Assembly (NCBI GenBank): GCA_905236975.1
Contig: CAJOQU010000121.1
Span: 1 to 18,736, forward strand
Length of the DNA stretch: 18,736 nt
Origin: an uncultured Clostridia bacterium
GTDB lineage: Bacteria > Bacillota > Clostridia > Oscillospirales > Acutalibacteraceae
Direction: 5' to 3'
Shown: piece by piece, positions 6,527-15,022 of the stretch
How positions within the stretch are numbered: the first letter of the stretch is position 1
Layout of the letters: each line of letters opens with the position of its first letter
Program-made: the position numbers and the translations under genes
Notes under the pieces: generated by a model
The model's database searches: none
Told to the model about the DNA's origin: nothing
Seen by the model: only the letters and a program-made list of their open reading frames with translations

Positions 6527-7948
6527 TTATCTGCCAATGATCTCTTTATACAGACGAATATATGCCCCGGCCGACGAACTCCAGCTGTTATCACACAGCA
6601 TATCCCGGCGGCGCAAAATGTCCCAGCCGTGCTTGTCGGCATAACCCGCCAACGCACGCCAGACAGCGTTTTCCATATCGTGCGCATTATAGCAGTCAAA
6701 GGTAAAGCCATTGCCCGCGTTGTCGCCGCTGTCCGAAATCGTGTCGTTCAGTCCACCGGTCTTTCGTACAATGGGCACCGTGCCGTAACGCAGCGCGACC
6801 ATTTGCGCCAAACCGCACGGCTCGCTTTGACTGGGCATTAAAAAGATATCCGCCCCCGCATAGATGCGGTGCGCCAAAGTCGGTTCAAAGCCGAGCTTAA
6901 GGCCCATCTTTTCGGGATATTTTTTCGACATTTCATGAAAGAAAGTCTCAAACTCCCACTCGCCCGATCCTAAAATCACAAATTGCAGATCGGCCTGCAA
7001 CAGCTCCTCAAATACACACTTCACCAGGTCGATACCCTTATGTTTTACCAGCCTTGTGACCATGCCAATGACCGGCACATCGCTTTTTTGCGGCAACCCC
7101 AGCTCTTTTTGCAGCATGGCTTTGTTGCGTGCCTTACCTGCCGGATCATCCGCCGTATAGGTCTGATAAATCAAAGGATCGGCGGCGGGGTCGTAAACCT
7201 CATAATCAATGCCGTTTACAATGCCGGTCAATTTAAAGGTAACCTGTTTCAAAATACTGTCCAGCCCGTGCGAATAGTATGGGTCTAAAATTTCTTTGGC
7301 GTAGGTGGGCGAAACGGTGGTGATTCGGTCGGCACATTGAATGGCGCCCTTCATAAAGTTTACACAATCGTCATACTCCACCAAACTTTCCGACTCTTCC
7401 GGCAAACCCAACACATCGCTGATCAGTTCTTTTCCGTATTTGCCCTGATACTGAATGTTGTGAATGGTAAATACCGTTTTGATATCACGGTACGGCTCGC
7501 TGTCCCGATACATAGTATTCAAAAACACCGGCACCATGGCAGTCTGCCAATCGTTGCAGTGAATAATGTCCGGCGTGAACCCGATGTGCGGAATAATATC
7601 CAGCACCGCACGCGAAAAAAAGGCAAAGCGTTCGGCGTCGTCATAATGACCGTAAAGCCCCTCGCGTTTGAAGTAGTATTGGTTATCAATAAAATAATAG
7701 ATAACCCCATCCATATGAGCCTCAAAAATGCCGCAATACTGCCGCCGCCATGCTACAGAAACCGTGATATGCCCAATAAAATTCATTTTTTTCCGCAGTT
7801 CCTCCGAAATGGAAGAATACAGCGGCATGACAATGCGGCAGCCCACCAGCCTGCGGCGCAAAGCCTTAGGCAGGGCGCCTGCAACGTCGGCCAGACCGCC
7901 CGACATTGCAAAAGGATAGGCTTCACTGGAAGCGAATAGAACTTTCAT
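6527..7948 (-). CDS. glgA: Glycogen synthase GlgA (ADP-glucose dependent, GT5)
   Basis: This enzyme transfers glucose from ADP-glucose to the non-reducing end of alpha-1,4-glucan in the cytoplasm. Its 473 residues have the GT-B two-domain layout. The N-terminal half begins MKVLFASSEAYPF and contains SGGLADVAGALP. The C-terminal half has VTRLVKHKGIDLV, SQSEPCGLAQ with the active-site glutamate, and the glycine motif KTGGL. The start at 7948 follows AAGGAG (7955-7960 on the other strand); an in-frame extension to 7984 has no support. The lysine of the usual KTGGL ADP-glucose-binding motif (K15 in E. coli) is methionine here (M15, codon ATG) in an otherwise collinear alignment. The gene follows glgD by 10 bases. 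UDP-glucose use cannot be excluded by eye, but the operon also encodes ADP-glucose synthesis. Confidence 0.94.
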   Translation of the reverse strand: MKVLFASSEAYPFAMSGGLADVAGALPKALRRRLVGCRIVMPLYSSISEELRKKMNFIGHITVSVAWRRQYCGIFEAHMDGVIYYFIDNQYYFKREGLYGHYDDAERFAFFSRAVLDIIPHIGFTPDIIHCNDWQTAMVPVFLNTMYRDSEPYRDIKTVFTIHNIQYQGKYGKELISDVLGLPEESESLVEYDDCVNFMKGAIQCADRITTVSPTYAKEILDPYYSHGLDSILKQVTFKLTGIVNGIDYEVYDPAADPLIYQTYTADDPAGKARNKAMLQKELGLPQKSDVPVIGMVTRLVKHKGIDLVKCVFEELLQADLQFVILGSGEWEFETFFHEMSKKYPEKMGLKLGFEPTLAHRIYAGADIFLMPSQSEPCGLAQMVALRYGTVPIVRKTGGLNDTISDSGDNAGNGFTFDCYNAHDMENAVWRALAGYADKHGWDILRRRDMLCDNSWSSSAGAYIRLYKEIIGR

Positions 7949-7958
7949 GTTTTTCTCC

Positions 7959-9077
7959 TTACAGGGTTTGATTTTTTTCCACAAAAAAGCGTTTATCAGG
8001 CGTGCCGCTCAGCGACATACCCTCCCCGATCACGGCGTTTTTATCCGAGATCACATATTGCAGAGTCGCGCCGCGACCAATCATGGTTTCCTGCATTAAA
8101 ATGCAATTCTCCACCACCGCGTCTTTTTCAACCGTTACGCCCCGAAATACAATGCTGTTTTTCACCGTACCGTTGATCACACACCCATCGGCGATCAAGC
8201 AATTTTTTACTGAAGATTTGGTGCCGTAGCGGGTGGGCATATCATCACGCGTTTTGGTGAAAATAGGGCGCCGCTTATTAAAAAGTTGACGGCGAACGTG
8301 CGGATCCAGTAAATCCATGCTGGCTTTGTAGTAAGCATTGGTACCGTCCATCACCGCAACAAAGCCGATATGCTCATACCCGTAAATTTTCAAGCTTTCG
8401 GTCTTGTGTGCCAACACATCTACTGTAAAATTGTTCTGCCCCTCGGCAAACGCATCCCGCACGATCTGCATAAGCAGCGACCGCGCCATCACCATAATGC
8501 CAATACAGAAATCGGTCTCCTCCCGACCTGTCGGATTAGCGGTAAGCCCCACGATACGGCCGTCCTGCGCAAAGCGCGGCAGCACGGTATCATGGTTTTC
8601 AAAGGGCGGCACACCGTGGTGGTAAGCCACAGTCACTTCGGCGCCGGTGGCCAAATGCGCATCGACCATGGCGGCGATGTCAATGTTGGCAACGGTATCG
8701 CCATGGCAAAGCACAATATGATCGGCCTTGCAGCGTTCTAAATAATCCAGCGCACCGTGTAGAGCGTCGACCGTGCCGGTGTACCGTTTCACATCACTGG
8801 TGACATATGGCGGCAGTAAATAAATCCCACCGTTTTTACGATCCAAATCCCACGAGACGCCGCTGCCGATGTGATCCATCAACGAACGGTAATTTTCTTT
8901 TGTAACAATGCCGATGGTCGAAACGCCGGCGTTTGCCAAATTGGAAAGCGGAAAATCAATCAAACGATAGCGTGCGCCGTAGGGAACCGCCGCCATGGAC
9001 CGCGTGGCGGTCAGACGACTGAGTAACGAGTCGTTCATGTTGGCCAAAATCAAACCTGCTACTGCGGATGCCCTCAT
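7959..9077 (-). CDS. glgD: Glucose-1-phosphate adenylyltransferase regulatory subunit GlgD
   Basis: This is a GlgC paralogue that in Firmicutes associates with GlgC and stimulates ADP-glucose synthesis. Its 372 residues keep the fold landmarks: VPYGARYRLIDFPLSN, the WDLDRKNGGIYLLPPY stretch, and a C-terminal left-handed beta-helix with SVKNCLIADGCVINGTVKNS. The nucleotide-binding loop that reads LAGGQGSRL in GlgC is replaced by LANMNDSLL, so it should be catalytically dead or nearly so. The ATG at 9077 overlaps the glgC stop by 4 bases, and GAGGGGG lies upstream. Translation coupled to glgC fits a fixed-ratio complex. Confidence 0.93.
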   Translation of the reverse strand: MRASAVAGLILANMNDSLLSRLTATRSMAAVPYGARYRLIDFPLSNLANAGVSTIGIVTKENYRSLMDHIGSGVSWDLDRKNGGIYLLPPYVTSDVKRYTGTVDALHGALDYLERCKADHIVLCHGDTVANIDIAAMVDAHLATGAEVTVAYHHGVPPFENHDTVLPRFAQDGRIVGLTANPTGREETDFCIGIMVMARSLLMQIVRDAFAEGQNNFTVDVLAHKTESLKIYGYEHIGFVAVMDGTNAYYKASMDLLDPHVRRQLFNKRRPIFTKTRDDMPTRYGTKSSVKNCLIADGCVINGTVKNSIVFRGVTVEKDAVVENCILMQETMIGRGATLQYVISDKNAVIGEGMSLSGTPDKRFFVEKNQTL

Positions 9078-10288
9078 CGTGTTTCCCCCTCTCCGACGTC
9101 TTCGGTAATCATGCGGCTGGGGCCGATCTTAGCGCCCCGGCCAATCGTCAGCCGATCGCCGATCACAGTAATTCCCCAGCCTTCCGGCCCAACCACCGCG
9201 GGGTCTGCCCCAATTTCGGCGTTTTCTTCCACTACCACGTTCTCAGCGATGATGGCATATTTCACACTGGCGCCCTTTTTGATGACTGCGCCCGGCATGA
9301 CCAGCGAATACTCGACCGAGGCTCCATGCTCGACCGTAACATTTTCAAACAGAATAGAATAATCCAACTTACCGTTTACATCACACCCATCGGTGACTAA
9401 AGAATTTTCCACCTCGGCAGTATCACAAATATACTGGGGCGGCATGCCGGTGGTGCGGGAGTAAATGCGCCAATCGCTGTCAGACAGATTCAAATTGATC
9501 TTGGGATTCAACAGGTCTAAATTTGCCTCCCACAGCGAATCGACCGTACCTACATCCTTCCAATAATCCGCAAAACGGTAGACCTTCATCAATTCACCGG
9601 CATTCAGCATGGCGGGAATCACATCTTTTCCGAAATCGTTGGAGGAATTGGAGTCGGCCTCATCCTCGGTCAGATATTTTTTCAGCTTCTGCCAACTGAA
9701 AATATAAATTCCCATGGAGGCCAGGTTGCTTTTGGGGTGCTTGGGCTTTTCCTCAAATTCATAAATGGTATCATTTTGATCCGTATTCATAATACCGAAC
9801 CGCGACGCCTCCTCCGGTGTGACCTCCAATACCGCAATGGTGCAGGCGGCGGCGGATTCAATGTGCTGTTTGAGCATTTTGGAATAATCCATTTTATAAA
9901 TATGATCGCCCGATAAAATCAATACATGTTCCGGGTCATATCGCTCAATAAATTCCATGTTTTGATAAATCGCGTTGGCTGTGCCTTTATACCAGTTGCC
10001 GCCCTCCTGTGTTTGATAAGGGGGCAAAATATGCACACCGCCGTTTGTTCTGTCCAGATCCCACGGTTTTCCCGAACCAATATAATCATTTAATTCAAGC
10101 GGTTTATATTGCGTCAAAATTCCTACCGTGTCGATTCCCGAATTCACACAGTTGGAAAGCGGAAAATCAATGATGCGGTATTTCCCGCCATAGGGAACCG
10201 CAGGTTTTGCTATTTTGCTGGTCAAAACCCCCAGTCTGCTCCCCTGTCCGCCGGCCAAAAGCATTGCAATACATTTTTTGCCGTTCAA
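9074..10288 (-). CDS. glgC: Glucose-1-phosphate adenylyltransferase GlgC (catalytic subunit)
   Basis: This enzyme makes ADP-glucose and pyrophosphate from glucose-1-phosphate and ATP, usually the committed and controlled step of glycogen synthesis. Its 404 residues start with the intact nucleotide-binding loop LLAGGQGSRL, then PAVPYGGKYRIIDFPLSN, WYKGTANAIYQN and SGDHIYKMDYSKML. A left-handed beta-helix tail of hexad repeats follows from about residue 285. The start is TTG at 10288, which forms a 4-base TTGA overlap with the glgB stop. GAGGAG (10298-10303 on the other strand) lies 9 bases upstream. A rare start inside an overlap suggests coupled, possibly reduced, initiation relative to glgB. 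Confidence 0.95.
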   Translation of the reverse strand: MNGKKCIAMLLAGGQGSRLGVLTSKIAKPAVPYGGKYRIIDFPLSNCVNSGIDTVGILTQYKPLELNDYIGSGKPWDLDRTNGGVHILPPYQTQEGGNWYKGTANAIYQNMEFIERYDPEHVLILSGDHIYKMDYSKMLKQHIESAAACTIAVLEVTPEEASRFGIMNTDQNDTIYEFEEKPKHPKSNLASMGIYIFSWQKLKKYLTEDEADSNSSNDFGKDVIPAMLNAGELMKVYRFADYWKDVGTVDSLWEANLDLLNPKINLNLSDSDWRIYSRTTGMPPQYICDTAEVENSLVTDGCDVNGKLDYSILFENVTVEHGASVEYSLVMPGAVIKKGASVKYAIIAENVVVEENAEIGADPAVVGPEGWGITVIGDRLTIGRGAKIGPSRMITEDVGEGETR

Positions 10289-12183
10289 ACCGTAACACTC
10301 CTCATGTCTTTACTCATACCCCTCGGGTTGCCCGAAGGAACTTTATAAAAGCTGACCGAAAGCGGCGGCAAAGTCAGCGCCACCGATTGTGCGAACCCGT
10401 GCATGGGGATCGCCTCGCTCTTGATGCCTGCACGCTCCGGCTCGGTCTTGCCGCCAAACATCACCGCATCGGAACAAAAGACCTGTTTGTAGCTCCCCTT
10501 TTTGGGAACACCAATACGATAGTTTTCCCGCCGGACGGGAACAAAATTACAAACCGCAATCAATTCGCTGCCATCCTTCGCGGTACGTTTGAACGCAATG
10601 ACGCTCTGCGCGCTGTCGTCATTTGCGATCCACTGAAAGCCTTCCCAGGAATAATCGATTTCCCACAAAGCGGGGTTCTGCAAATAAAAGCCGTTCAGTT
10701 TTGCCACATAATCCTGCATTTTACGGTGCATGTCGTAATCCAACAACAGCCAGTCCAACCCCTGCTTGTAATTCCATTCAATAAACTGCGCAAACTCCTG
10801 CCCCATAAACAACAGCTTTTTGCCCGGGTGCGCCATCATGTATGCGTAAAACGCGCGAAGTGACGCAAATTTCATTTCATATTCCCCCGGCATTTTTTCA
10901 ATCATGGAGCATTTGCCGTGCACCACTTCATCGTGCGAAATGGGAAGGACAAAGTTCTCAGAAAAGGCGTAAAAAAAGGAAAATGTCAGGCAATCATGGT
11001 TGTGCTTACGAAACAGCGGATCGAGCGACATATACCGCAGCATATCGTTCATCCAACCCATGTTCCATTTAAAGTTGAACCCCAATCCGCCGTCATGCGG
11101 AGGTTTGGTAACCAGCGGCCATGCCGTGGATTCCTCGGCGATCATCAGCACGGTAGGATCAGCGGCAAAGGCCGCGGAGTTGACCTGCTTTAAAAATTCC
11201 ACCGCCTCTAAATTTTCACGGCCGCCATATCGGTTAGGAATCCATTCCCCGTCCCGCCTTGCGTAATCAAGGTAAAGCATAGATGCCACCGCATCAACCC
11301 GCAGACCGTCGATATGGTATTCTTTGATCCAAAAAACGGCGCTGGATATCAAAAAGCTTTTGACCTGCGGTTTACCGTAATCAAACACCATGGTGCCCCA
11401 TTCCTTATGCTCACCCTTGCGCGGGTCAGCATATTCATAGCAAGGCGATCCGTCAAACCGGCAAAGACCGAATTCATCCCTTGGAAAATGCGCCGGTACC
11501 CAATCCAAAATGACGCCGATGCCGTTTTGGTGCATGATATCCACAAACTGTTTGAAATCATCCGGCGTGCCATAACGCGAGGTAGGGGCAAAATAGCCCG
11601 TCACCTGATACCCCCATGACCCTTCAAACGGGTATTCGGTGATCGGCATCAACTCAATATGGGTGTAATGCATCCGCTTGACATATTCGGCAAGCTCCCG
11701 CGCCAAGGTGATATAGTCGTATGTGTTGCCGTCATCAAAACGTCTCCATGAACCGGCGTGCACCTCATAAATATTGACCGGCGAAGCATAAATATTCTGC
11801 TGTTTCTTTTTTTGCTGCCATTCCCCATCCTGCCAAACATACCGCGAAGTATAAACCTTTGAGGCATTGGCGGGCGCTGTTTCATAATGAGCGGCGTAGG
11901 GGTCGGATTTCAAGACCACCCGTCCATCGGCTCCCTTGACCGCATATTTATAAACCGCGAATTCTTCTATCCCGGTAATAGTAGTTTCCCATATTCCCGC
12001 GCCAATCATGCGCATGGGATGGGAATTTTCATTCCATGCGTTAAAATCTCCAACTACCGAAACAAAAGACGCGGCGGGTGCCCAAACGCGAAAAATGACC
12101 GCATCGTTCACATGAAAGGAACCCAAATAGTCATAAGCGTTCGATGCGCCGCCAGATAAAAAATCCTTCAAAAATTGTTCCAT
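10285..12183 (-). CDS. glgB: 1,4-alpha-glucan branching enzyme GlgB
   Basis: This GH13 enzyme cuts alpha-1,4-glucan and re-attaches the fragment by an alpha-1,6 bond, creating glycogen branches. Its 632 residues match bacterial GlgB length. An N-terminal CBM48 (about 20-110) contains FRVWAPAASFVSVVGDFNAW. A (beta/alpha)8 catalytic domain has WVPAHFPRDEFGL, the nucleophile D297 in LRVDAVASMLYLDY, the acid/base glutamate in IAEEST (350-351) and the stabiliser D418 in ISHDEVVHGK. A C-terminal beta domain ends at LPPLSVSFYKV, followed by about 18 extra residues that overlap glgC. It is the first gene of the operon, with its own promoter upstream. No defects were seen. Confidence 0.96.
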   Translation of the reverse strand: MEQFLKDFLSGGASNAYDYLGSFHVNDAVIFRVWAPAASFVSVVGDFNAWNENSHPMRMIGAGIWETTITGIEEFAVYKYAVKGADGRVVLKSDPYAAHYETAPANASKVYTSRYVWQDGEWQQKKKQQNIYASPVNIYEVHAGSWRRFDDGNTYDYITLARELAEYVKRMHYTHIELMPITEYPFEGSWGYQVTGYFAPTSRYGTPDDFKQFVDIMHQNGIGVILDWVPAHFPRDEFGLCRFDGSPCYEYADPRKGEHKEWGTMVFDYGKPQVKSFLISSAVFWIKEYHIDGLRVDAVASMLYLDYARRDGEWIPNRYGGRENLEAVEFLKQVNSAAFAADPTVLMIAEESTAWPLVTKPPHDGGLGFNFKWNMGWMNDMLRYMSLDPLFRKHNHDCLTFSFFYAFSENFVLPISHDEVVHGKCSMIEKMPGEYEMKFASLRAFYAYMMAHPGKKLLFMGQEFAQFIEWNYKQGLDWLLLDYDMHRKMQDYVAKLNGFYLQNPALWEIDYSWEGFQWIANDDSAQSVIAFKRTAKDGSELIAVCNFVPVRRENYRIGVPKKGSYKQVFCSDAVMFGGKTEPERAGIKSEAIPMHGFAQSVALTLPPLSVSFYKVPSGNPRGMSKDMRSVTV

Positions 12184-12217
12184 GTCGCACTCCCGTTGCG
12201 TATCAGTCTATGCTATT

Positions 12218-12246
12218 ATTATAACAATATTATCCTGCTATTTCAA
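12218..12246 (-). promoter_or_regulatory. Promoter of the glgBCDA-uppP operon
   Basis: On the minus strand TTGAAA (12241-12246) and TATAAT (12218-12223) are separated by 17 bases, a near-consensus housekeeping promoter. AT-rich DNA upstream could act as an UP element. Transcription would begin near 12211, giving a leader of roughly 28 bases, too short for a riboswitch. Confidence 0.8.
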
Positions 12247-12310
12247 GCAATTTTTGTTAAATTTCCGAAACGTCGGCAAAACTTACTTTTTAATTTTTGG
12301 AAATTGTAAA

Positions 12311-12327
12311 CAAATATCAGATGTTTG
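12311..12327. promoter_or_regulatory. Near-palindrome upstream of the glg promoter, possible operator
   Basis: CAAATATCAGATGTTTG is symmetrical about 12319, with eight-base arms differing at one position. It lies between the tkt terminator and the glg promoter, about 65 bases upstream of the -35 box, where an activator could bind. It does not match the catabolite-repression site consensus well. It may be chance in AT-rich DNA. Confidence 0.25.
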
Positions 12328-12340
12328 CACAACCCGGTCG

Positions 12341-12382
12341 ACAAAAAAACAGCTTTCCGCACAACAAAGAGATGCGGAAAGC
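12341..12382 (-). terminator. Terminator of the division/transketolase operon
   Basis: A perfect 10-bp stem (GCTTTCCGCA at 12352-12361 pairing with TGCGGAAAGC at 12373-12382) with an 11-base loop is followed on the minus strand by a run of seven T. It lies 10 bases after the stop of the transketolase C-terminal gene and separates that operon from glgB. Confidence 0.9.
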
Positions 12383-12392
12383 CGTTGATCGG

Positions 12393-13340
12393 TTATTTTT
12401 TAAGCGCGATCGCCTGTTTGGCTTTTTCGGCAATATGAACTGCCCGCAGGCCGAATTCGTCCAGCAACTTTGGCGCGGGACCCGAGTGGCCGAACACATC
12501 GTACACACCAAGCTTGACCACAGGAACAGGAAATTGCTCGCACACCGCTTCGCTGACGGCCGAGCCCAGTCCCCCCACGACCGAGTGTTCCTCGGCGGTG
12601 ACAATGGCGCCGGTTTCTTTCGCGGCCTTGAGAACGATTTCCTGATCGAGAGGCTTGATGGTATGCATATTGATAATACGCGCCGAAATCCCCTCAGCCT
12701 GTAAAAGCTCGTAGGCCTCCAACGCCTCGTTGACCATCAAACCCGTAGCGATCACCGTCACATCGCCGCCGTCTTTTAATTGTACGCCTTTGCCAATGGT
12801 GAAATGATAATCCTCGCCAAAAATCACGGGAACGGCCAATCTGCCGAATCGCATGTAAACAGGGCCGTCGGCGTCCAGTGCTGCTTTGACCGCCAGCTTT
12901 GCCTCGGTTTCGTCAGCGGGGTTGATAATGGTCATACCCGGAATGGTGCGCATCAAAGCAATGTCTTCACAGCATTGGTGGGTCGCACCGTCCTCCCCGA
13001 CCGAGATGCCCGCATGGGTCGCGCCGATGACAACATGCAAATGCGGATACCCAAGTGAGTTACGCACCTGCTCAAACGCACGCCCGGCGGCAAACATGGC
13101 AAACGAACTGCAAATCACCTTTTTGCCGGTTGCGGCAATGCCCGCCGCCACGCCGATCATGTTTTGTTCGGCAATACCGCAATCGTAAAAGCGATCGGGG
13201 TAAGCACTTTTGAATTTACCTGTTTGGGTAGCGGCGGCAAGATCGGCGTCTAACACCACAAAATCGTCACGAACCGCACCCAGTTCCACCAAAGCACTGC
13301 CGAAACCGGCGCGCGTTGCAACCTTTTTTACCTCTGCCAT
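12393..13340 (-). CDS. Transketolase, C-terminal subunit
   Basis: This is the C-terminal half of a split transketolase, which moves two-carbon units between sugar phosphates in the non-oxidative pentose phosphate pathway. Its 315 residues comprise the pyrimidine-binding domain and the C-terminal domain. The catalytic glutamate E58 lies in CGIAEQNMIGVAAG, followed by SFAMFAAGRAFEQVRNS and HAGISVGEDGATHQ. The end contains the late motif AEEHSVVGGLG. GGGGAGGG precedes the ATG at 13340 by a normal spacing. It follows the N-terminal subunit gene by a single base, so the two halves are co-expressed. A DXPS-like or other TPP-dependent enzyme is less likely given the split 285+315 arrangement. Confidence 0.93.
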   Translation of the reverse strand: MAEVKKVATRAGFGSALVELGAVRDDFVVLDADLAAATQTGKFKSAYPDRFYDCGIAEQNMIGVAAGIAATGKKVICSSFAMFAAGRAFEQVRNSLGYPHLHVVIGATHAGISVGEDGATHQCCEDIALMRTIPGMTIINPADETEAKLAVKAALDADGPVYMRFGRLAVPVIFGEDYHFTIGKGVQLKDGGDVTVIATGLMVNEALEAYELLQAEGISARIINMHTIKPLDQEIVLKAAKETGAIVTAEEHSVVGGLGSAVSEAVCEQFPVPVVKLGVYDVFGHSGPAPKLLDEFGLRAVHIAEKAKQAIALKK

Positions 13341-13341
13341 G

Positions 13342-14190
13342 TTATTCGCCCTCCCCTGTTAAAGCGGCCATAGCGGCGTTAAGCTCCGCCATTGCCTGCT
13401 CGTATTGTTCATCATTCGGGGCCACGCCATGCCAGCCCACAGAGTTTTCCATATAGGAAACGCCCTTTCCCTTGACCGTTTTGGCCACGATCGCAACCGG
13501 TTTGTCCACAGTCTCTGCCTCACGGAGCGCCGACTCAATAGCGTCAAAATCGTTGCCGTCAATGGAAATGGTATGCCAACCAAAGGCCGCAAACTTCTGA
13601 TCGATTGGTTCAGGCGAGTTCACTTCGCCAATAGCGCCGTCAATCTGAAGACCGTTATAATCCACAAAGGCGGTCAAATTGGAAAGACCCTTGTTTGCGG
13701 CGAACATGGCCGCCTCCCATACCTGGCCTTCCTCGATCTCGCCGTCGCCCAAAATCGTATAAACGCGATAATTCTTGCCAAAATGTTTCGCCGACAGTGC
13801 CATACCGGCCGCAGCCGAAATACCTTGACCCAGCGACCCGGCCGACATATCCACCCCGGGGATGTGTTTCATATCGGGATGCCCTTGCAAAATGGAACCG
13901 ATCTGCCGCAGAGTGCCAAGCAGCGCCGGATCAAAATAACCGCGTTCAGCCAGCACCGCGTATAAAGCGGGCGCCGCATGCCCTTTGGATAAGACCAAGC
14001 GGTCACGGTCTTCCCATTGCGGGTTTTGCGGATCGATGTGCATTTGCGCAAAATATAAATAGGTCAAAATTTCCGCAATAGAAAGAGAGCCGCCCGGATG
14101 CCCCGCTTTGGCGCTGTGCACCCCCTCAATTACGCCCATTCTTACCCGGCATGCTGTGATTTCCAGCTGTTTTTTTGTTGCCGCGTCCAT
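13342..14190 (-). CDS. Transketolase, N-terminal (TPP-binding) subunit
   Basis: This is the N-terminal half of the split transketolase, holding the thiamine-diphosphate diphosphate-binding site. Its 282 residues contain HSAKAGHPGGSLSIAEI, the SKGHAAPALYA motif (from residue 68) and the TPP motif beginning GDGE at 148-151 and ending at N179. The start is placed at ATG 14190 because AAAGGA lies 8 bases upstream; the in-frame ATG at 14199 would abut that site directly. With this start the gene begins one base after the HAD gene ends. It pairs with the C-terminal subunit downstream to form the complete enzyme. Confidence 0.92.
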   Translation of the reverse strand: MDAATKKQLEITACRVRMGVIEGVHSAKAGHPGGSLSIAEILTYLYFAQMHIDPQNPQWEDRDRLVLSKGHAAPALYAVLAERGYFDPALLGTLRQIGSILQGHPDMKHIPGVDMSAGSLGQGISAAAGMALSAKHFGKNYRVYTILGDGEIEEGQVWEAAMFAANKGLSNLTAFVDYNGLQIDGAIGEVNSPEPIDQKFAAFGWHTISIDGNDFDAIESALREAETVDKPVAIVAKTVKGKGVSYMENSVGWHGVAPNDEQYEQAMAELNAAMAALTGEGE

Positions 14191-14191
14191 T

Positions 14192-15022
14192 TCATCCATC
14201 CTTTCTGCTGAGATATTCTATAAAATCCGCCACCGCGCCGCATTCGCACCGTCCCAGCGTAAGATCGACAACCGATTTTACGGCCTCACAGGCGTTTGCG
14301 GGCGCCGCGCTGATATCCGCTGATTTTAACATTTCCAAATCGTTATCGTAATCACCGATTGCAAAAAACTTGCCTTTTGAAATGCCATACATTTTGCAAA
14401 GTCGTGCCAGCGTGGCTGCTTTGGAAATATTTTTGGGAAACTGCTCATAATAAAAGCGCGCCCGACCGTCAATTATGGTGGAGGTATCGCAAAATGACGA
14501 GAAGGTCTGTTCGTGTTCCAGCATAGCTTTGACCGCCGCACGGTCTTGCTCGTTATTCAAAAGATAAACGACCTTGTTCCACGGTCGAGTGATTGCCTGC
14601 TCGTAGGACACTTCGTTGGTTGGCAGCCTTTCGTAGGCCTGATGATCATCGGTTTCGGCAGTGCGATAAAGGGTCATGACGTCGGCTCCGCTATGCACCT
14701 CGATTCCGATCTTGCGCCCCATACCAAGCACCTTTTGAGCGATCGCACGATCCCGTTCGTCAATGAACGCCTCATACAAGACGACCCGACGCTCAAAATC
14801 ATAGATCATCCCGCCGTTTGCCATCACCGAGGGGGAAACCTGCTTCAATTGTTCCAACACCGGTGAAACTGCACTCACCGTTCTGCCGGTTGCCATCGAA
14901 AACATCCCGCCCTCACGCATGAAAAAAGCGATTTGATCGATGTTACGGGGGTGAATCACGCCGTTATGCATCAACGTATTGTCAATATCACAAGCAAGAA
15001 GACTTCCTGTAAACAAACCCAT
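14192..15022 (-). CDS. HAD-superfamily phosphatase, Cof/class IIB type
   Basis: This is a cytoplasmic HAD hydrolase that probably removes phosphate from a small phosphorylated metabolite; the substrate is unknown. Its 276 residues have motif I ACDIDNTL with nucleophile D12 and acid/base D14, motif II near MATGR, and motif III with GDYDNDLEML. The long insertion between motifs II and III is the class IIB cap, as in Cof-type proteins. The start is placed at ATG 15022, which shares one base with the upstream stop (TAATG), with AGAGG upstream. A GTG start at 15034 has no room for a ribosome site. It lies between the pseudouridine synthase and transketolase genes; a sugar-phosphate substrate is possible but only inferred. 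Confidence 0.87.
   Translation of the reverse strand: MGLFTGSLLACDIDNTLMHNGVIHPRNIDQIAFFMREGGMFSMATGRTVSAVSPVLEQLKQVSPSVMANGGMIYDFERRVVLYEAFIDERDRAIAQKVLGMGRKIGIEVHSGADVMTLYRTAETDDHQAYERLPTNEVSYEQAITRPWNKVVYLLNNEQDRAAVKAMLEHEQTFSSFCDTSTIIDGRARFYYEQFPKNISKAATLARLCKMYGISKGKFFAIGDYDNDLEMLKSADISAAPANACEAVKSVVDLTLGRCECGAVADFIEYLSRKDG

Noticed and set aside
7337..7939. Open frame of 200 codons on the plus strand opposite glgA
   Set aside because: It is antisense to conserved glgA motifs, rich in histidine, glutamine and arginine, with no credible ribosome site or family match.
10207..10863. Open frame of about 218 codons on the plus strand across the glgB/glgC junction
   Set aside because: It spans two conserved minus-strand genes and their overlap; no motif or ribosome site supports it.
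12339..12347. TCGACAAAA next to the tkt terminator, resembling the boxes near the sigma gene
   Set aside because: It is a single copy with no partner, partly made by the A-run of the terminator, so the match is probably chance.
12184..12392. Possible riboswitch or leader RNA upstream of glgB
   Set aside because: The predicted leader after the promoter is only about 28 bases, and the only strong hairpin here is the terminator of the neighbouring operon.
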